A DNA stretch of 64,000 nt, from contig CAKKTI010000020.1 in NCBI GenBank assembly GCA_920105805.1, positions 52,740-116,739 on the forward strand. The letters are read 5' to 3'. Source of the DNA: Condylostoma magnum (lineage: Eukaryota > Ciliophora > Heterotrichea > Heterotrichida > Condylostomatidae). Positions 49,668 to 63,139 of this stretch are shown one piece after another. How positions within the stretch are numbered: position 1 is the first letter of the stretch; each line of letters starts with the position of its first letter. A program made the translations under genes and the position numbers. The notes below the pieces were generated by a model. The model did no database searches, was not told where the DNA came from, and was given only the letters and a program-made list of their open reading frames with translations.

Positions 49668-51635
49668 ATGGAAGTTCACCGTTGTCGTTTCATTGAGCAT
49701 GTGCCTTAGGAAATATACGACATATCGGTGCTAGGACAATACTGTTTAGTTTTATAAGCTGATTCAACAGTGCTTCTATATAAACTTCCGTCATGGGGAT
49801 TAATAGGATGTTATAAAGGAGTAAAAGGTTTGGTATAAAATCGAATTACTTGGATAAAAGAGGGACAATTTTTAGTAGCAGGGCTAAGTGGGGCCATAGC
49901 TCTATATTATGTAAATGGATCTACCCCTAGACATACCATATAAGTAAATGGGGAAGGAATTTGAGATTTGGCATTGAGAGATAATATGTGCCTAGTAGGA
50001 ACTAATTGTGGGATGATTTATTTATATGAAATTGAAGAAGACTAAATAAACTACGTCAAATCATTTCAAAAGTAAAAACAAGCAATTTTAAGCATAGAAT
50101 GGATTGAAGAGGATAAGTTTGCAATTGGATCGTAAGATGGTAGTGTTTATATATGGAGTACTGATTAAGGGAATTGGCTTAAAAGAATTAGTATTGGATA
50201 CGAAATATGAGTAATAAAGCTAGTAAATGAGTAAGAAATGGTAGCTGGAGATAGCTTTGGGTAAGTCACTATCTGTAATATTGAATTTGGTACTATAAAT
50301 CAATAATTCAAAGAGCATCAAGGAGACATCAAAGCAGTAAAAGTTATAGATTAGTATATTTGGGCAACAGGAGTTGACTCTAAGGTAGTTAAATTCGGAA
50401 AAACTGATACTTTGTAGTGAATTGTGGTAGGAAAAGCAAGGGGATAAAGTCATGATATAAATTGTCTTGAATATTATGAGGGAAATTTATTATCAGGGGG
50501 TGTGACTAGCGATATTTGTGTATATTCCCCGGATTTATTTGATTCTGAAGGAGTTGCACTTATAAATAGAAAATCAGTTTTGTATATCAGAAAGAAAATA
50601 AAGCATGTACCCACTTTAGATACAGAAAATATTATGGAGTCCTAATTTATATAAGACGATTTACTACTTTTATACAACTCTGGAGATGCAATAGAATTAT
50701 GGAGAATATACAATGACTTATAAATTGTATAAAAATTATTTAGAATTAAGCCTAAAATCGAGTATTTAATAGAAAGCTTGGCCATTGACTGAACTTCAAT
50801 GACTATTTTTGCATCAGATACCCAGTAATTGCTCATGTATTAAGTAGACATTGATAATCTACACATAGAAAAAATACGAAATAATCTACCAGGATCAAGG
50901 CTTTTAATAATTCACAACAAAACACTTTATGGGGCTGGCAAACAACTAATCAAATTCAATGTAAAAGATTAAACATGCATAGACTTATATGAATTTGATA
51001 AAATGCCAACTAAAATTAAAAACAACAAAAAATACATTGCAGTCCAACTTATAACAAACACCATTTTAGTATTCAGAAATGATGAACTAGCAGTGGAATT
51101 GCCTCAAATCTTGCAGCAAATCACATGCTTCAGTTTACTAAATTCAGATATCTTTCTAATTACAGAGGATAACTATATTCATGGATACTCTCTAAGAACT
51201 CTCTAAACATTGCCTTATATATTACATAATGGAAACAAGCTTCCAAGTAATTTTATCTAAGAGTCATACAGAATGATAAACATGCAAAGTATTTCCGATA
51301 CTCAATTACTCATTAATACCTATTATTCGTATATTCTAATAGATTTAACAGAACAACCGCCAAGAAAATCAAAAGTAATACCTAAAAATTAATTCCAGGA
51401 ATACAAAACTTCATGGAATGGCTCTCTATAAACACATCCCTTGCATAATGACAGAGCTTCAAAAGGACTTTTAAGAGCAAGTTCTAAGGTAGAAAATTTT
51501 GCGATTAATAAGAGATTTGGCCCTATATTGCATATGAAGGCCATAGGCACAAGACTAGTAGTTGTAGAGCTCCCTTGGGAGGAGATACTAGAGAAGAAGC
51601 CCCAACCCTTAGCAGTTCATAAATATAGGTCTTAG
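49668..51635 (+). CDS. UTP4: UTP4/Cirhin, t-UTP small-subunit processome protein
   Basis: 655 residues. The start MEVHRCRFIEHVPQEIYDIS matches Cirhin (VHRVRFFNYVPSGI). WD40 blades follow (GEGIWDLALRDN; KQAILSIEWIEE; GSVYIWST). The end (RFGPILHMKAIGTRLVVVEL...AVHKYRS) matches the family C-terminus LLFMDLLDERTLVAVERPL. UTP4 is needed for rDNA transcription-linked 18S pre-rRNA processing in the nucleolus. The UAG after HKYRS is taken as stop because a well-formed gene starts 7 bp later. Length is close to the human protein. Confidence 0.9.
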
Positions 51636-51642
51636 TATAAAA

Positions 51643-52356
51643 ATGTAAAACGAATCTTGAAATGACGTGAAGAATATAAGAGAGGTCTAATCTGTATAAA
51701 AACTTAGGAAAGAAAGCGAAGATTTATAAAATTAGATAAAAGTGTAAAGAGATTAATTTAGCAAGTAAAAGGAAAGGTTACTCAATTAAATTTCTAGTGA
51801 AAAACTCGGAAATTTAGATGTTTTTGATGATAAATGTAAATGATTGAGCAGAATTTAATAGAATTATAATGATTTAACCTTGCAGTATAACTAGATTAAG
51901 GATTATTGTAGATAAAGCTAGGAAAATTTGTAATAACTGAAAGAATATTCAAATTAAATTAGCAAAACAATAGTAGGCTTACATAATAATTGTGTATAAT
52001 AGCAAAAATTAGATTAATAACTGTAACAGATAAATAACAATGCAACAGTTGAACAACTACAACAAAAGAAATAAGAATTAAAAAGGAAAGTTCATAGGGT
52101 AAATTGTCCCATCAAATCCAATAAAGTCAGTAGTTAAAGCCATAGTCCTAACAGTTTAAACCCATTTCTGTATAAAACCTTTTAGTCAGAAGTATACAAA
52201 ACATCAAGATAAATTCAAATTTTGGAGAAAAAACTTAAAGAAAGAAACAAATTTTAAAAGATTCAATCGTATAAACAACTACAGAAAACTAAGAAGAAGT
52301 CCCCATAGAGCACAACTAAGCGAAGAAAGTATAAACCATCACCTAAAAAATGTTAA
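51643..52356 (+). CDS. Coiled-coil protein with basic C-terminus
   Basis: 237 residues. Nearly continuous coiled coil from residue 15 to 130 (KLRKESEDLQNQIKVQRDQF; QQLKEYSNQISKTIVGLHNN), then Lys/Ser-rich tail (TKKKSPQSTTKRRKYKPSPKK). No family recognised; could be a basal-body or fibre component. The start lies in a different frame from UTP4, 7 bp after its stop. Stop is UAA 52354; the next in-frame UAA at 52366 is an alternative that would bring it next to the convergent gene. Confidence 0.68.
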
Positions 52357-52369
52357 AAGAAAGATTAAT

Positions 52370-53089
52370 CTAATTACTCCATCAGAGATGCAATCCATTT
52401 CTTATATAATATCGCATAGCATTCTCTGATATTCCAGCTTCTTTTACGGGCTTTTTCGTTGTTTAAATGAAGAATTATGTCGTATAATTAGGAATACTGG
52501 TGAGATTCTCACCTTTAATTAGCCTTTTGTTGTATTCCACTTCATTTCTGATAATATTCATGTATTATCTAATTAACTTAATCTTGCATTGGATAGGAAG
52601 CTGTTTAAATGCTTAGGAATTGTTCATATAAGTTTCTGAGTTTTCGTATTTAATACGAGGGGAAATGTGATTTCCTTTTATGATACTTTTAGTAGCTTTA
52701 ATAGGAGACTATGCAGGCACGTAAGAATTGGATCTTACTTTTTTATAGGATCTCTACGACTAAGCACTGTTTTATAATCTATCTTAAATTAACTCTTCAA
52801 TTCTCTATTCAAGTAAATTATACTAATCTTTCAGCGATCTATTCTCACTCTTGAGTTTTTTATTATCTAGAGTTCCATCTGCCCTTTTCACACTTCTTAG
52901 GAAGTTTTTATTGATAGCTAGTTACCTACCTTGATCATCGTACACATGCTAGGCCAGGATTGGTTTATTGTCGTTAGATGAAAGTTGCTAGGAGTTATTA
53001 CGCGTGCTAAGCTAGGAAAAGCTTAGTTTTTTATAATTTGGATCGCAGCTTGTGAGTTTTATTATGTTTCTGTAGTTTTTTTAATCCAT
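52370..53089 (-). CDS. Hypothetical charged protein with short coiled coil
   Basis: 239 residues. A helical segment about residues 70-105 (DNKKLKSENRSLKDQYNLLE), Ser/Lys-rich stretches and a basic C-terminal third. No family recognised. Its ATG lies two bases after the previous gene's UAA, sharing part of a second UAA (TAATAATGG). The last codons include UGA read as Trp before a UAG at 52370. The separate frame for this gene is supported by protein-like composition that the upstream frame lacks here. Confidence 0.65.
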
Positions 53090-53091
53090 TA

Positions 53092-53988
53092 TTATATAGA
53101 TAATTGGAATAGTATTATTTGTAAAAGTTTGTACGTAGATGAGTTTTGTAAGGCAGTGGATATTAAACATAATGTACTTTAACACTAATTATTATGAATA
53201 GTTTCTCTTAGGAGCTTGCGTTCTTTAAATAGCTGGATATTGTCCTGTTGCCATTTATTCATACGTACAAGATAATCTTATGTCTCCTGATCTCTAATTT
53301 AAGCTTGTCTGTTAAATCTTTCCAGTAGTCTTCCACATTCTGAGTCCTTAGAATGCTTTGTAACAGCACTAAGTATCATATTAAGCTATTTCCGTGTATG
53401 CTGATATTAACTATAATGCCTTTTGCTGTCTTTTAACGTTTCCTATACTCTTCCTTCTAAAAACTGTATATAATTAATGCCTTTGGGCTGTTAATCAGAG
53501 GGCTGTAATATTATTTCTAGTTCTTTGTTCTTTATCTGCAATTATTTTATTTACTATTACAATTCTACTTCTCTCTCTGCCCATTATTTGATTTTAAAGC
53601 CTGCCTTCTACTCTAATTATCTATTCTTACTGTATAATTATTGCATTACTTTCTCTGCTACTTATAACTTTGTTTATAGTTTGTTTTAATTAATCTAAGT
53701 AATTGGTCTTTTAAAGTTTTAAGGTAAAATTTGTGTTTAAGGAGTTTTGTAAATTTCTTACTTCATTTCTGATAAGTTTAATAAAGCTTTTTCAATATCA
53801 CATTCAAAATTTTCTTGTTATTTTCTGGGTAATGAATTATGTAATCTTTGGTTCCTTTGGTTTAGTCTGCCTCTAGGAGGACGTTTTCTTTATTGAGGGG
53901 TTAATGTGCTTTAAGTTGGCTTATTTAGTTCTAGTAGTTTATTAAGATCATTTGGAAACGGAAGTTTATTATTTGATAGTTTTTTCAT
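53092..53988 (-). CDS. Coiled-coil hypothetical protein
   Basis: 298 residues. Pro/Arg-rich N-terminus (QRKRPPRGRLNQRNQR), then a long helix rich in Gln/Lys/Glu (ELQQQIKQLQIKNKELEI) and GRLLERFNRQAQIRDQETQDY; low-complexity end. Runs such as TAA TAG TAA inside the gene encode Gln-Gln-Gln. No family recognised. Same direction as, and 60 bp downstream of, the giant membrane-protein gene. Stop UAA at 53092. Confidence 0.68.
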
Positions 53989-54048
53989 TTTATTATTAGC
54001 AAACCAATTGGAATTATATAGTAAGTTGTATTTAATATACTAAAATTA

Positions 54049-57000
54049 TTACCTAAAAGAATAACTATTCATAGAATCTTCTGAACTTTCAATGCTAATT
54101 ATATTCATTTACTAAATTTAGTTGCAATTATTTTTAAACTGTGACGGTTTTTCATCCCAAATAATAGGATGCACTTTAAGTGTTTAATTTTATTCTATTA
54201 GATCAGCTGAAATAAATCTTTAGTGATAATTAGGCAATTATCTATTCAAGATATCAAAAATGCGAAACTTGGTCAATAGAATTATGAATATTCTACTCTC
54301 ATCCATAATCTTCCTCATTACAAAGTTATAACCAAATCCTTTAAGCCAGTAAATAAAAAATACACAGTTGCTTATCAAAATAAGAATAAAAAGAACTATT
54401 TCACTATCTTCTGAAATAGCCCTTGTTAGGTAAAACATTCCACAATATAATGTAATGCCAGATATAGATATACTCAATACTTCAAGCCTGTTAAGTTCTT
54501 TCAAAGCAAATGGACTTGTGTTGAATTATAAGTATAAGCAAATGATGATAAAAAAGACTATGGTTAATGCTTATATCTGTGTATTTCCTGACGACATAAA
54601 AACAGCTATAAATGCAACAATTATTTTCCTATAGAAAAGCAGCATTTCCCAGTAGTAATATTTCTTTTTGTATCCATTAAAAATAAACCCTAATTTAGCC
54701 TTATTTGAAATATCATCTAATCTTTATCTATTTACTATCAAAAATCAGAGTGCAAGGGATGGAACAATTCCAATCCATACAATAGCACTAGGAATTCCAA
54801 GAATATATATATACTATCAATGCTCTTCATTTCAACACTCTAATTCTAAATCATCACCCAAGTAAAATTATCCTTCTATTTCCATACAAGAAAATAACGA
54901 AAAAATGTATGCAATCATCCCTGGATGAGTTAAATATATAAGTACTATAGCACTTGTAGCATAATAGGATCTAATAAACTTTCAGGTTTAAAGTATAATT
55001 GAAATTACTACTAAAATAAGGAAACATAAAAGTTGTAAAACTATAGGGAAAGTAAGCTGTATTATAAAGTTTAAGTAAAAAACTTCAATATTAGCATCCA
55101 GATTTTCTAAATAGCAGTCAAAAGAGAATGCTTATTATGTAGCTCCGCCTATCTGTTCTTATAAACTAAAAAATTCTATAAGTGATTCTGGCCAGTTAAG
55201 CTTAAAAAGCCCAATAAAACTTACCAGTTGTAGATAATTTGTTAAAACCTTTAAATATACAGAGTGTATTATGAGAGGCTTAATAGAAGACACAATAGCT
55301 CCTTTTATCATTAAAATAGCAATTATTGTAACAGCTATTGCTAATCCTAGAATCTTAGCAATATTTTCTTAATCATTTGGGCATTTTTAGCAGTAATTTC
55401 TTGAAGATCTTTAATAGTTTTAATCGCAAGATTAGCAAAGATTTCCTTTATACCCTTTTTCACATGCTCCTGTATAAGATGTATAGTTTTAATGCCCAAT
55501 GCAACTTTCTCTCGCTAAACACTGGTAAAAAGTATCTGAAATATTATCCTATCTCCAATAACCCTGCTAAGGATATATCTAACTGCCTGAAAGACATACT
55601 GCATTAGAGGGACAGTCATGACATAAAGTATCCTCTGTATTTAAGGAGTAGGTGTTATACGGGCATACATAGCAATTGTTTCGTACATTCAGCTCTCCGG
55701 TTTAGCATTGTCTGAATGAAACTTATACGTCTTATATCAAACCTTTTTCTATTAAGTCAAAATTCGTATAATAAGTTGCCATCTAGAATTATCCTGTTAA
55801 GCCTGGAATTCCCGTTAACTATGTTTGATTAAAATATGCTATTCCTTATTCAACCTATTACTAATTTTAGTTCTTTATAACTACATCCTCAATTTGATAT
55901 AAATATATAATGATAGGTAAAAAATAAGTAACTAATTGATTTTGTTTATCAAATACCTCAAAAGCAAGATTTTTCTAAAGCTCTTATCCACTGGCAACAT
56001 CTTTTAATGCATTTTCATCTTTTATTTAAACCTTATCAGGGTAAGATGAAATGTCTTTTCCGTAAATAGCTTAATTATCCTAGAATTCAACATTATCTGT
56101 AATTAGTTCAGCGTCATAGTATGAAATAGCACCTCCCTTTTCTTTAGACTTATTTTAGATAAACTAACTTTACTGTATTATAAGTTAGCAGCTTCATTAG
56201 TTCTCTGAGTGAATAGCCCCTCCTTTATGAATTCATGTTTGATCACTTCAGACTTCATTTCCTATGAACTCACAATTGTTTAATTATAGCTAGATGTTCT
56301 TTATGTATATAGCACCACCTTGTTGGGATGCATTATTATTATTGAATCTTGAGTTTTGTATTATAATGTTACTAATTTATGAATATTATACTAAATTTAA
56401 AGCACCTCCGCTTATTCCTGAGTTTTGAGAAAATGTAGAATTATCTATTAATATTTCTGTACATCCTTAACAACTTAAAGCTCCTATTTTACTGATAATG
56501 TTAGATAATACAGAGTTTTTCATAATAATAGAAGAAAATTAAACTTGTAGTGCACAACTATTAAAATTATTTATCTGTGTCTCATTTATAGTGATTTATG
56601 ATTACCCAGCTATACTAATACCTCTACCAAGCTCATCTGTATTTACAGATTCAACGATTAGCTTATCAAACAATAGTTGAGTTCTATCAGCTTATATCAA
56701 TCCAGGAGAATCTACAGATCTAATGTTTTTAATTTCAGTATCTACTATTTCACCTACTGAATCTACGATTTTTAATATCGCTATGCTTTATAAAGCCTAA
56801 ATATCGAATATCTTTGAATTTTTAATATTGATATAAGAATTTGTATCCAGTATAAATATACAGTCTTTTATACATTGTATATGATGTAGCTAACTATCTA
56901 CAATAGTTAATTCTGACTCCTTCATATAAATTCCAGGTGAGTTATCTTAATTTGAAGTATTTTAATAAAAGTCGATATTAATAAACTCAGCTAGCGATTA

Positions 57001-60000
57001 TTAAATAAAAATAGTATAAAATGAGTTGACTTAGTTATTGCTCATCTGTACATTCTCGATTATACTTACATTTTCACCCGAAGAATATAATTGTAATACA
57101 GAGCTCATATTATTCGAATAATTACCTTCTATTACTGAATCACGTAAATGAAAATAAGATGATCCAATAACATTTAAAACTCCCCCATCTCTCTACGACT
57201 TGTTTTCCTTAAAAATACAATTGAAGCATTGCATAAATGTGTTCTGCATTAAAAGGAAAACTCCTCCATCCCTTAAAGCTTCGTTTCCAATAAAATTATC
57301 ATCTGTAATATTTACGATAGAATCTTATCATATTGAAAAGGCAGTTCCTGATTCTGCAATGTTTTGTATATAGTTAGAACTATTATCACTTATTTGAGCT
57401 TTTCTTGCTTATATGCATATTCCATTATTATTTCTGAATATGTTATTGTAAAATTAGAATTCCTTATCGCCGTCGTCATTTGAGATCTTTATTATATACT
57501 TTGCAGTATTGTATTCAAATAAACTATTTTAGACATAGATAACAACACCACTACTAATTGAGTATATAGCGCTTGCGGTGTTTCCTGTTAGACTTATAAA
57601 TTTGCAATTATCAATTAATAACTCGCTTCTCAGAAAGTCTAGGTAAATTACTCCATAATCATTTTGAATATTGTTAAAGGTAGTATTTTAAATCAAGCTA
57701 CCTTTAATTAGGTTAACTTTTCAATCTACTCCTATAATTACACCTTATTGTATTTATATATCGTCAAACTTAGAGTTTTAGACTTCTAATAGCATTTCTT
57801 TAGCAATTTCTCCAGTTTCAATTATAAGAAGACTTTAACATCCAGAGGCTATTATATTACTTAAACTTGAGTTTATTAACCTCAGTCCACACTATTAACT
57901 TAAGCATTGATTCAGCTGTAATAAAGCATAAGTTATTTAAGGACTATTTAGGTAAATATTGTGAACAAATAAGTTATCAAAAGTCATCTAATTAAACCCA
58001 ATCATGCGAAATAATGAACTAGTTTAAAATTCATATTAGGTAACTTCAAAATTCACAATTTCTAGTTTATCGTAACTAAATACTGTAATTTAACCTTGAG
58101 TTAACTAGTTAGTACTTTAAATATTATCTAAAGTAATATTGGATAAATTTAAAATGCCACAATTGAATCAAATTAGATCTGAAGAGTCAGTAGAAGTGTT
58201 AATAACAATATTTTTTAATTCTATAGCGTTATAATCTACGGATTCAACATAATTAAACTATTGATATATAGGTTACTCAGTGTAGATGTCTTGAATAGTA
58301 ACATTATCCAGTTGAAAAGAATAAGTATATTCAATTTAAAACATATGATTCAATGGTAAAGGAGATACTCATGTTTTATTTCTTATTCCTTTGTTCTTAC
58401 CATAAAACTCTTCGCTTTCAATAACCTAGCGTAAGCCATAGTCAAAAAAGTTAATATTTGATTCTATGTACAGATCTTCTATTAGACTATTTTATACTTG
58501 GACGTTAAGCAAGCCATTTATATAGAATATAAGAGATTCTACTCCCTTTATATCTTTTATATGCAAATTATCTATCAATATTATCTTTTTTGGGTACTGA
58601 TACTTTATAGTTTCTTGCTCTTGTTTAAGTATAAATGTCCCTCCTTCTGCTAGATCAGTAGAAGCTAAATTTTGACTGAAATAAAACACTGGGCTAAAAT
58701 AAAAACAAGATTTTTCTATTAAAATGTTTTAAATAGACATGTTTAGAATAGACTCATTACCAAGATAGCTTAAAAAGCCTAAATTTCCAAAAATTGAATC
58801 TTTTACTATAATATTATCTAAATAAACATTAGTCAATTAGTCATTAACCGATACACTTTAATCCAAAACTAATTGCTATTATAAAGTAGATATTATGCTA
58901 ATAATACCGCCATTTAATAAGCATTTTTCAATTCTAGAGTTAGTTATTTAAACCTGTAAAACATCAATTAACTATAAAAGAATTCCAGAGCTATATTAAG
59001 TAAATTGATTGCTAAAGCTTTTAAAGTACGATTGATTTAGTTCAAAAGTAACTTCATTTAGTTATACTAGTTTTAATTACTTTGCAAACATGAATCCAGC
59101 ATTCCATGTATCAAATCCGTTAAAAATTTCATAACCATTATTCAGTAATTTTAGTTTTCCTTAATTGTAGACTATCTGTCCACAATAATCTTATATTTAA
59201 TTATCCTTCACATGTTCGCAATCAGAAGTTGTAATAACTGCAGACATAGGGCTATTTCTTCTAGGTACTATGTTAATAAAATCAACATTAGTCATCTATA
59301 AATCTAAAAATCCATTTCCTCTTATAATAGAGTTTAACTATATTTAAAAGTTCTTAAATACAACGTTTTTTAGCTTAAACTTAATCTTGAAATGTACATC
59401 AAAAAGAGATAATTCGTAGTATTTTTGGCAGATTTCTTCTTCATTAAACTAATCCTTTTTAATAATTATATCTTAATCAGTTAAATACTCATTATTTACC
59501 TCGTCTCAGTATGTAATAGGGCAATAAAAGCAATAATAATCACCTTAGCAATTAGAATCCAATTTATTCTTTCCATCAAATATGATTCCTTCTATTGTAA
59601 GATTGAAATTTACTTTAAAGTAATAAAGATCTAAATGGTTCCAATGAACTATTACTTATTATCCATCTGCAATGCATCCATTTAAATGTGAGTATTCAGA
59701 GCAGTACGCTGGCTTTAAGTTTAATTACCGCAGTGCTTAAAAAGACGGGTAAGAAAACAAGTTTGTAATTTAAAACTATTCAGACTCTTAATCTCCTAAA
59801 AAGTGTTAGTAGTTCAATAGTAAAATATCAGTATAATGATTCTTAATATTTTCTACTGCTTAGGGAATATTCCTGTAGATTCAAAATTCCCCAATTTACT
59901 AAGGAACTTCAATTGTTGAATCGACGAAGATAACTCCAAGCTCATCCGTTAAGTTAGGTTTACAAGTTTTTCTTTAATCAGATTCCAACAAATCCGGGAA

Positions 60001-61131
60001 AAATAAAGGAGGACAAGCTTCTAAGCATTAATCAAGAAATTAGTAATACTCATCATTACATAATATACATCTATCAGAATCATCTCCTACACAAATTTAG
60101 CAGTTTTCCTAACACTTATCATTACATTTTCCCAAATCAAAGCCACATTCGTAGTTATTGCAATGTTAATTACAGCTATAAAGACTTTTATCAGTCTCAT
60201 ATAAATCTTATCCACATAAATCGTAACAGTCTTAAGGATAAAATATCATATTTGCATTATAGTTTTACTATAAAAGCATTTTTGAAACATGTCAAAATAT
60301 GATGTTTTGATTTTCACATTTTTGACTTTCATTTATCTAATCAAACATACAGTTAACTACCATACATTGTGGCAGGCATTTTCCATAGTCTTTTCCAATA
60401 CATCCTACACTGCAATCCCCACACTCATAATAATCATAATTACATTCTTTAGTATTGCATTCTTCATTACATTCTCCGTTGCCAAGCATAACTAAAGAGC
60501 AGTTTTCATTGCATCAGCAATCTTAATCATTACAATTTTTGTTATTACACTCATCCTCACATACTCCGTTCCCTAGGAGCTATAAGTAGCACAGATTTTC
60601 AGAATCACAGAAATCTAACTGATCTTGGCAACTTCCTCTGTCATAATTGCACATTTTATTATAGCATTCAACATCACATTCTTCATTATAATATTTTTCC
60701 TTAGTGCATCCCTCCGCACAAAAGTAATCTCTGCAATTCTCATCTTAGTAAAAGCAGCTAAGTCAATTACAGGCTGGATTACACTCTGTACTGCTTAAAT
60801 CATCAATTAAGCAATCTTGACTACAATATCCACAATTTCCAGCATCAAAGCCACACGAAGGGTTATTGCATTCTGTTTAAATTTTACATATATCACATTA
60901 GTCGTTGTATAGTAAATCTAGATTGCATCCTGAAGCACTGAGGCAAAAGTCCAAGCAGTCAGAATTTTCTAAGGTAGAATTTGAGTCAAAATTACAGGGT
61001 TGAGTCATACATACGACGTCACAGTAAGAATCTCCTATCTAAATAAAGATTACTCACTCAGGAAGGCATATTCTGTTGTTGCACGGCAAAGGAAATCCAA
61101 AACTTAGGGTTACAAAAATATTTGCTAACAT
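54049..61131 (-). CDS. Giant LNR / beta-helix / multi-TM surface protein
   Basis: 2,360 residues in one frame. Signal peptide MLANIFVTLSFGFPL, then about 350 residues of Lin-12/Notch-type repeats (NEECDVECYNKMCNYDRGSC; CxxxCNxxxCxYD patterns). Residues about 450-1750 are parallel beta-helix repeats with ladder-like Asn/Ile/Val turns (ILNLSNITLDNI; GGAIYIKNIQLQLNNCEFIGN). A Cys-rich stalk (NCYVCPYNTYSL; GYKGNLCQSC) precedes about eight TM segments from residue 1920 (ILGLAIAVTIIAILMIKG). It resembles large ciliate surface-protein families. An earlier in-frame ATG at 61173 is possible, but the signal peptide favours 61131. Function unknown; adhesion or sensing is a guess. Confidence 0.85.
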
Positions 61132-63139
61132 ATTATTATAGAAGTATGAATTAAATAGCCTTATTGTTAACATACCTTTTTATGTATATATATTAAATTT
61201 TTTAATACTTATGAGTAATTATTAGAAATATTTATGTCTTGCAAGTAAATATAAGTTTTCCATTTAAAATACTAAAAATTTAACTAAATTTTGTCTAAAT
61301 GCATCAAATTTATATTATCAATTCAAACATAAATATAGAAGAGCTATGCGTATTTGATCTGCCTTGACTATAATATTATAGGCTTTAGTAAAAGTTAAAA
61401 TTTTATTATTTAAATGAATCCTAGCAAATACTTTTGAATCCCTGGGAATATCATTACAGTCTAATCAACTAAAGTTGTTCAATACTTTGCCTATGCAAGT
61501 ATTGATTAATTTATAGCAAAATCCAAATATAATTAGAATGATAAACAAGTCTTAAGCTTAGTAAATTTCAAGACTATGGTTTAACAAAGAGTAAATATAA
61601 TCTGTAAGCTTTTATGTATTACTCTGATCGAATGTCTTATAAGGTAGCAATTTGTGAGTTAATAATTTTCATGAAAGAATTAAAAGAGGATTATATAATT
61701 GATTAAACTTTATTATGAAAAGATTAAATTGTATTTGTAGATAAAATAATATCAACATGACTTAAATGAAGTAATATATGACTTTTTGAATATACTACTA
61801 CAGCTTATACTCATGAAATAAAGGCAGGTTCCATCTAATACATCAAATAATGAATTCTTTAAAATTGTTTGATCCAACAGGAAAAAATTAAGATATCTTA
61901 TACTATCAAAAGATATGCTAAAATATAAGTTGTAATGAGTTCTGATAATACATTTAATAAAAAACATATCAATTCATATTATTATCCTGCCCAGAAATAA
62001 TTGAAAGGCTGGTATAACTTTTAAATAATTATAAAGAAAAGCTTTTCGTTGATAAAGTAAAGTTAAACTATGCTTAAAGGGAAAAATTTCCTGTTACAAT
62101 ATTTTTCTTATAAATTCAGACTCAAAATATGCTATGTTCTTAACTTGATTTATGCAAAAAAAATGTAAAAGTAAGATCGTAAGACAGTTTGATGTTCCAA
62201 TTGCTTAATTCAAGGAAAATACTTGATTTAATATAAAAAACACTCATATTTGGCGTAATTTAGAGTAATAATAAAAATTTTACTTTTGTTTAAATATCAT
62301 TACAAATTAGGATTAATAAACAAAATCAGGAATAGAGGAATTTTCTTATGATGCAAAAGTATAAATTAATGATCATTCATCATAAAATATCTTAATCAGT
62401 ACTTATAACATTAGTTTTACAAAGTAAAACTAAAAGCATAAGTATATTATTATAGGCTTTCTATAAATAATAATCCCCTGCAACATTATATCTTCATATA
62501 ACAAAACTACTCCTGTTAACTGTAGGGACTTATTTTAAAATTAATGTACATGATTATTTCTAATTTTGCATATCCCAACAACCTTGTAATAACTTTACTT
62601 TCTTTATTATAAAAATGTAAGTATTAAAGTTTTAAAAAAGTGGATATGTATAATACTTACAAGAAATAGGAGAGGATACAAGTGATGTATGCATTAAAGA
62701 ATATAAGAAGCCATGATTTAATTTAAATTATCTTATGATTTTACTTTTTGGCATAATTGTTTTGAGTTCTGAAGAAATACAGTGATGAATGCTTCTAATA
62801 TGTGTAGTAGGATTCATTTAATGTATAAATCTATCTAAGATTTACAATTACTGCTTAGGATCTATTACCATATGAAAACTTCAAAGAAAATAAAGATAAT
62901 TTAAAGCATAATATTACTTGATAGCAAAACTAATAAAAGAAAAGTAAATTGTTTTCCAGAAATTAAGTAGAAAAGAGGATAAACTTTAAAAAATTGTAAT
63001 AAAGTTTGCTTAAAGCCTTAAAAACATATTGAACAATACTAAAATAGAAAAAGATGTAATAAATTTTAATGATTACGCATAAATCTTTAATGCAATCAAT
63101 CAATACATCACTGAAATCAAATTTAAATGATATATTAGT
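61132..63139. other. AT-rich region without a confident gene
   Basis: Nearly 2 kb of AT-rich sequence. Since all 64 codons can be sense here, every frame is open, and I do not find a frame with convincing domain structure. A rightward frame from 61418 (MNPSKYF...) and one from 61300 (MHQIYII...) give protein-like but unrecognised strings. A frame beginning at an ATG near 62788 may be an upstream extension of the next gene, with a signal-like start (MLLICVVGFIQC). The rest probably includes the giant gene's promoter. No tRNA or repeat array seen. Confidence 0.4.

Noticed and set aside
55515-55535. Suspected frameshift at a T run in the giant membrane-protein gene
   Set aside because: Recounting gives five T on the coding strand, and the frame then reads continuously into the Cys-rich stalk. 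Start and stop positions are also in the same frame.
61300-62400. Kinase-like fragment in a frame from ATG 61300 (QDYGLTKS...)
   Set aside because: Only a faint resemblance to an activation segment, no glycine loop or HRD, and all frames are open by default in this code.
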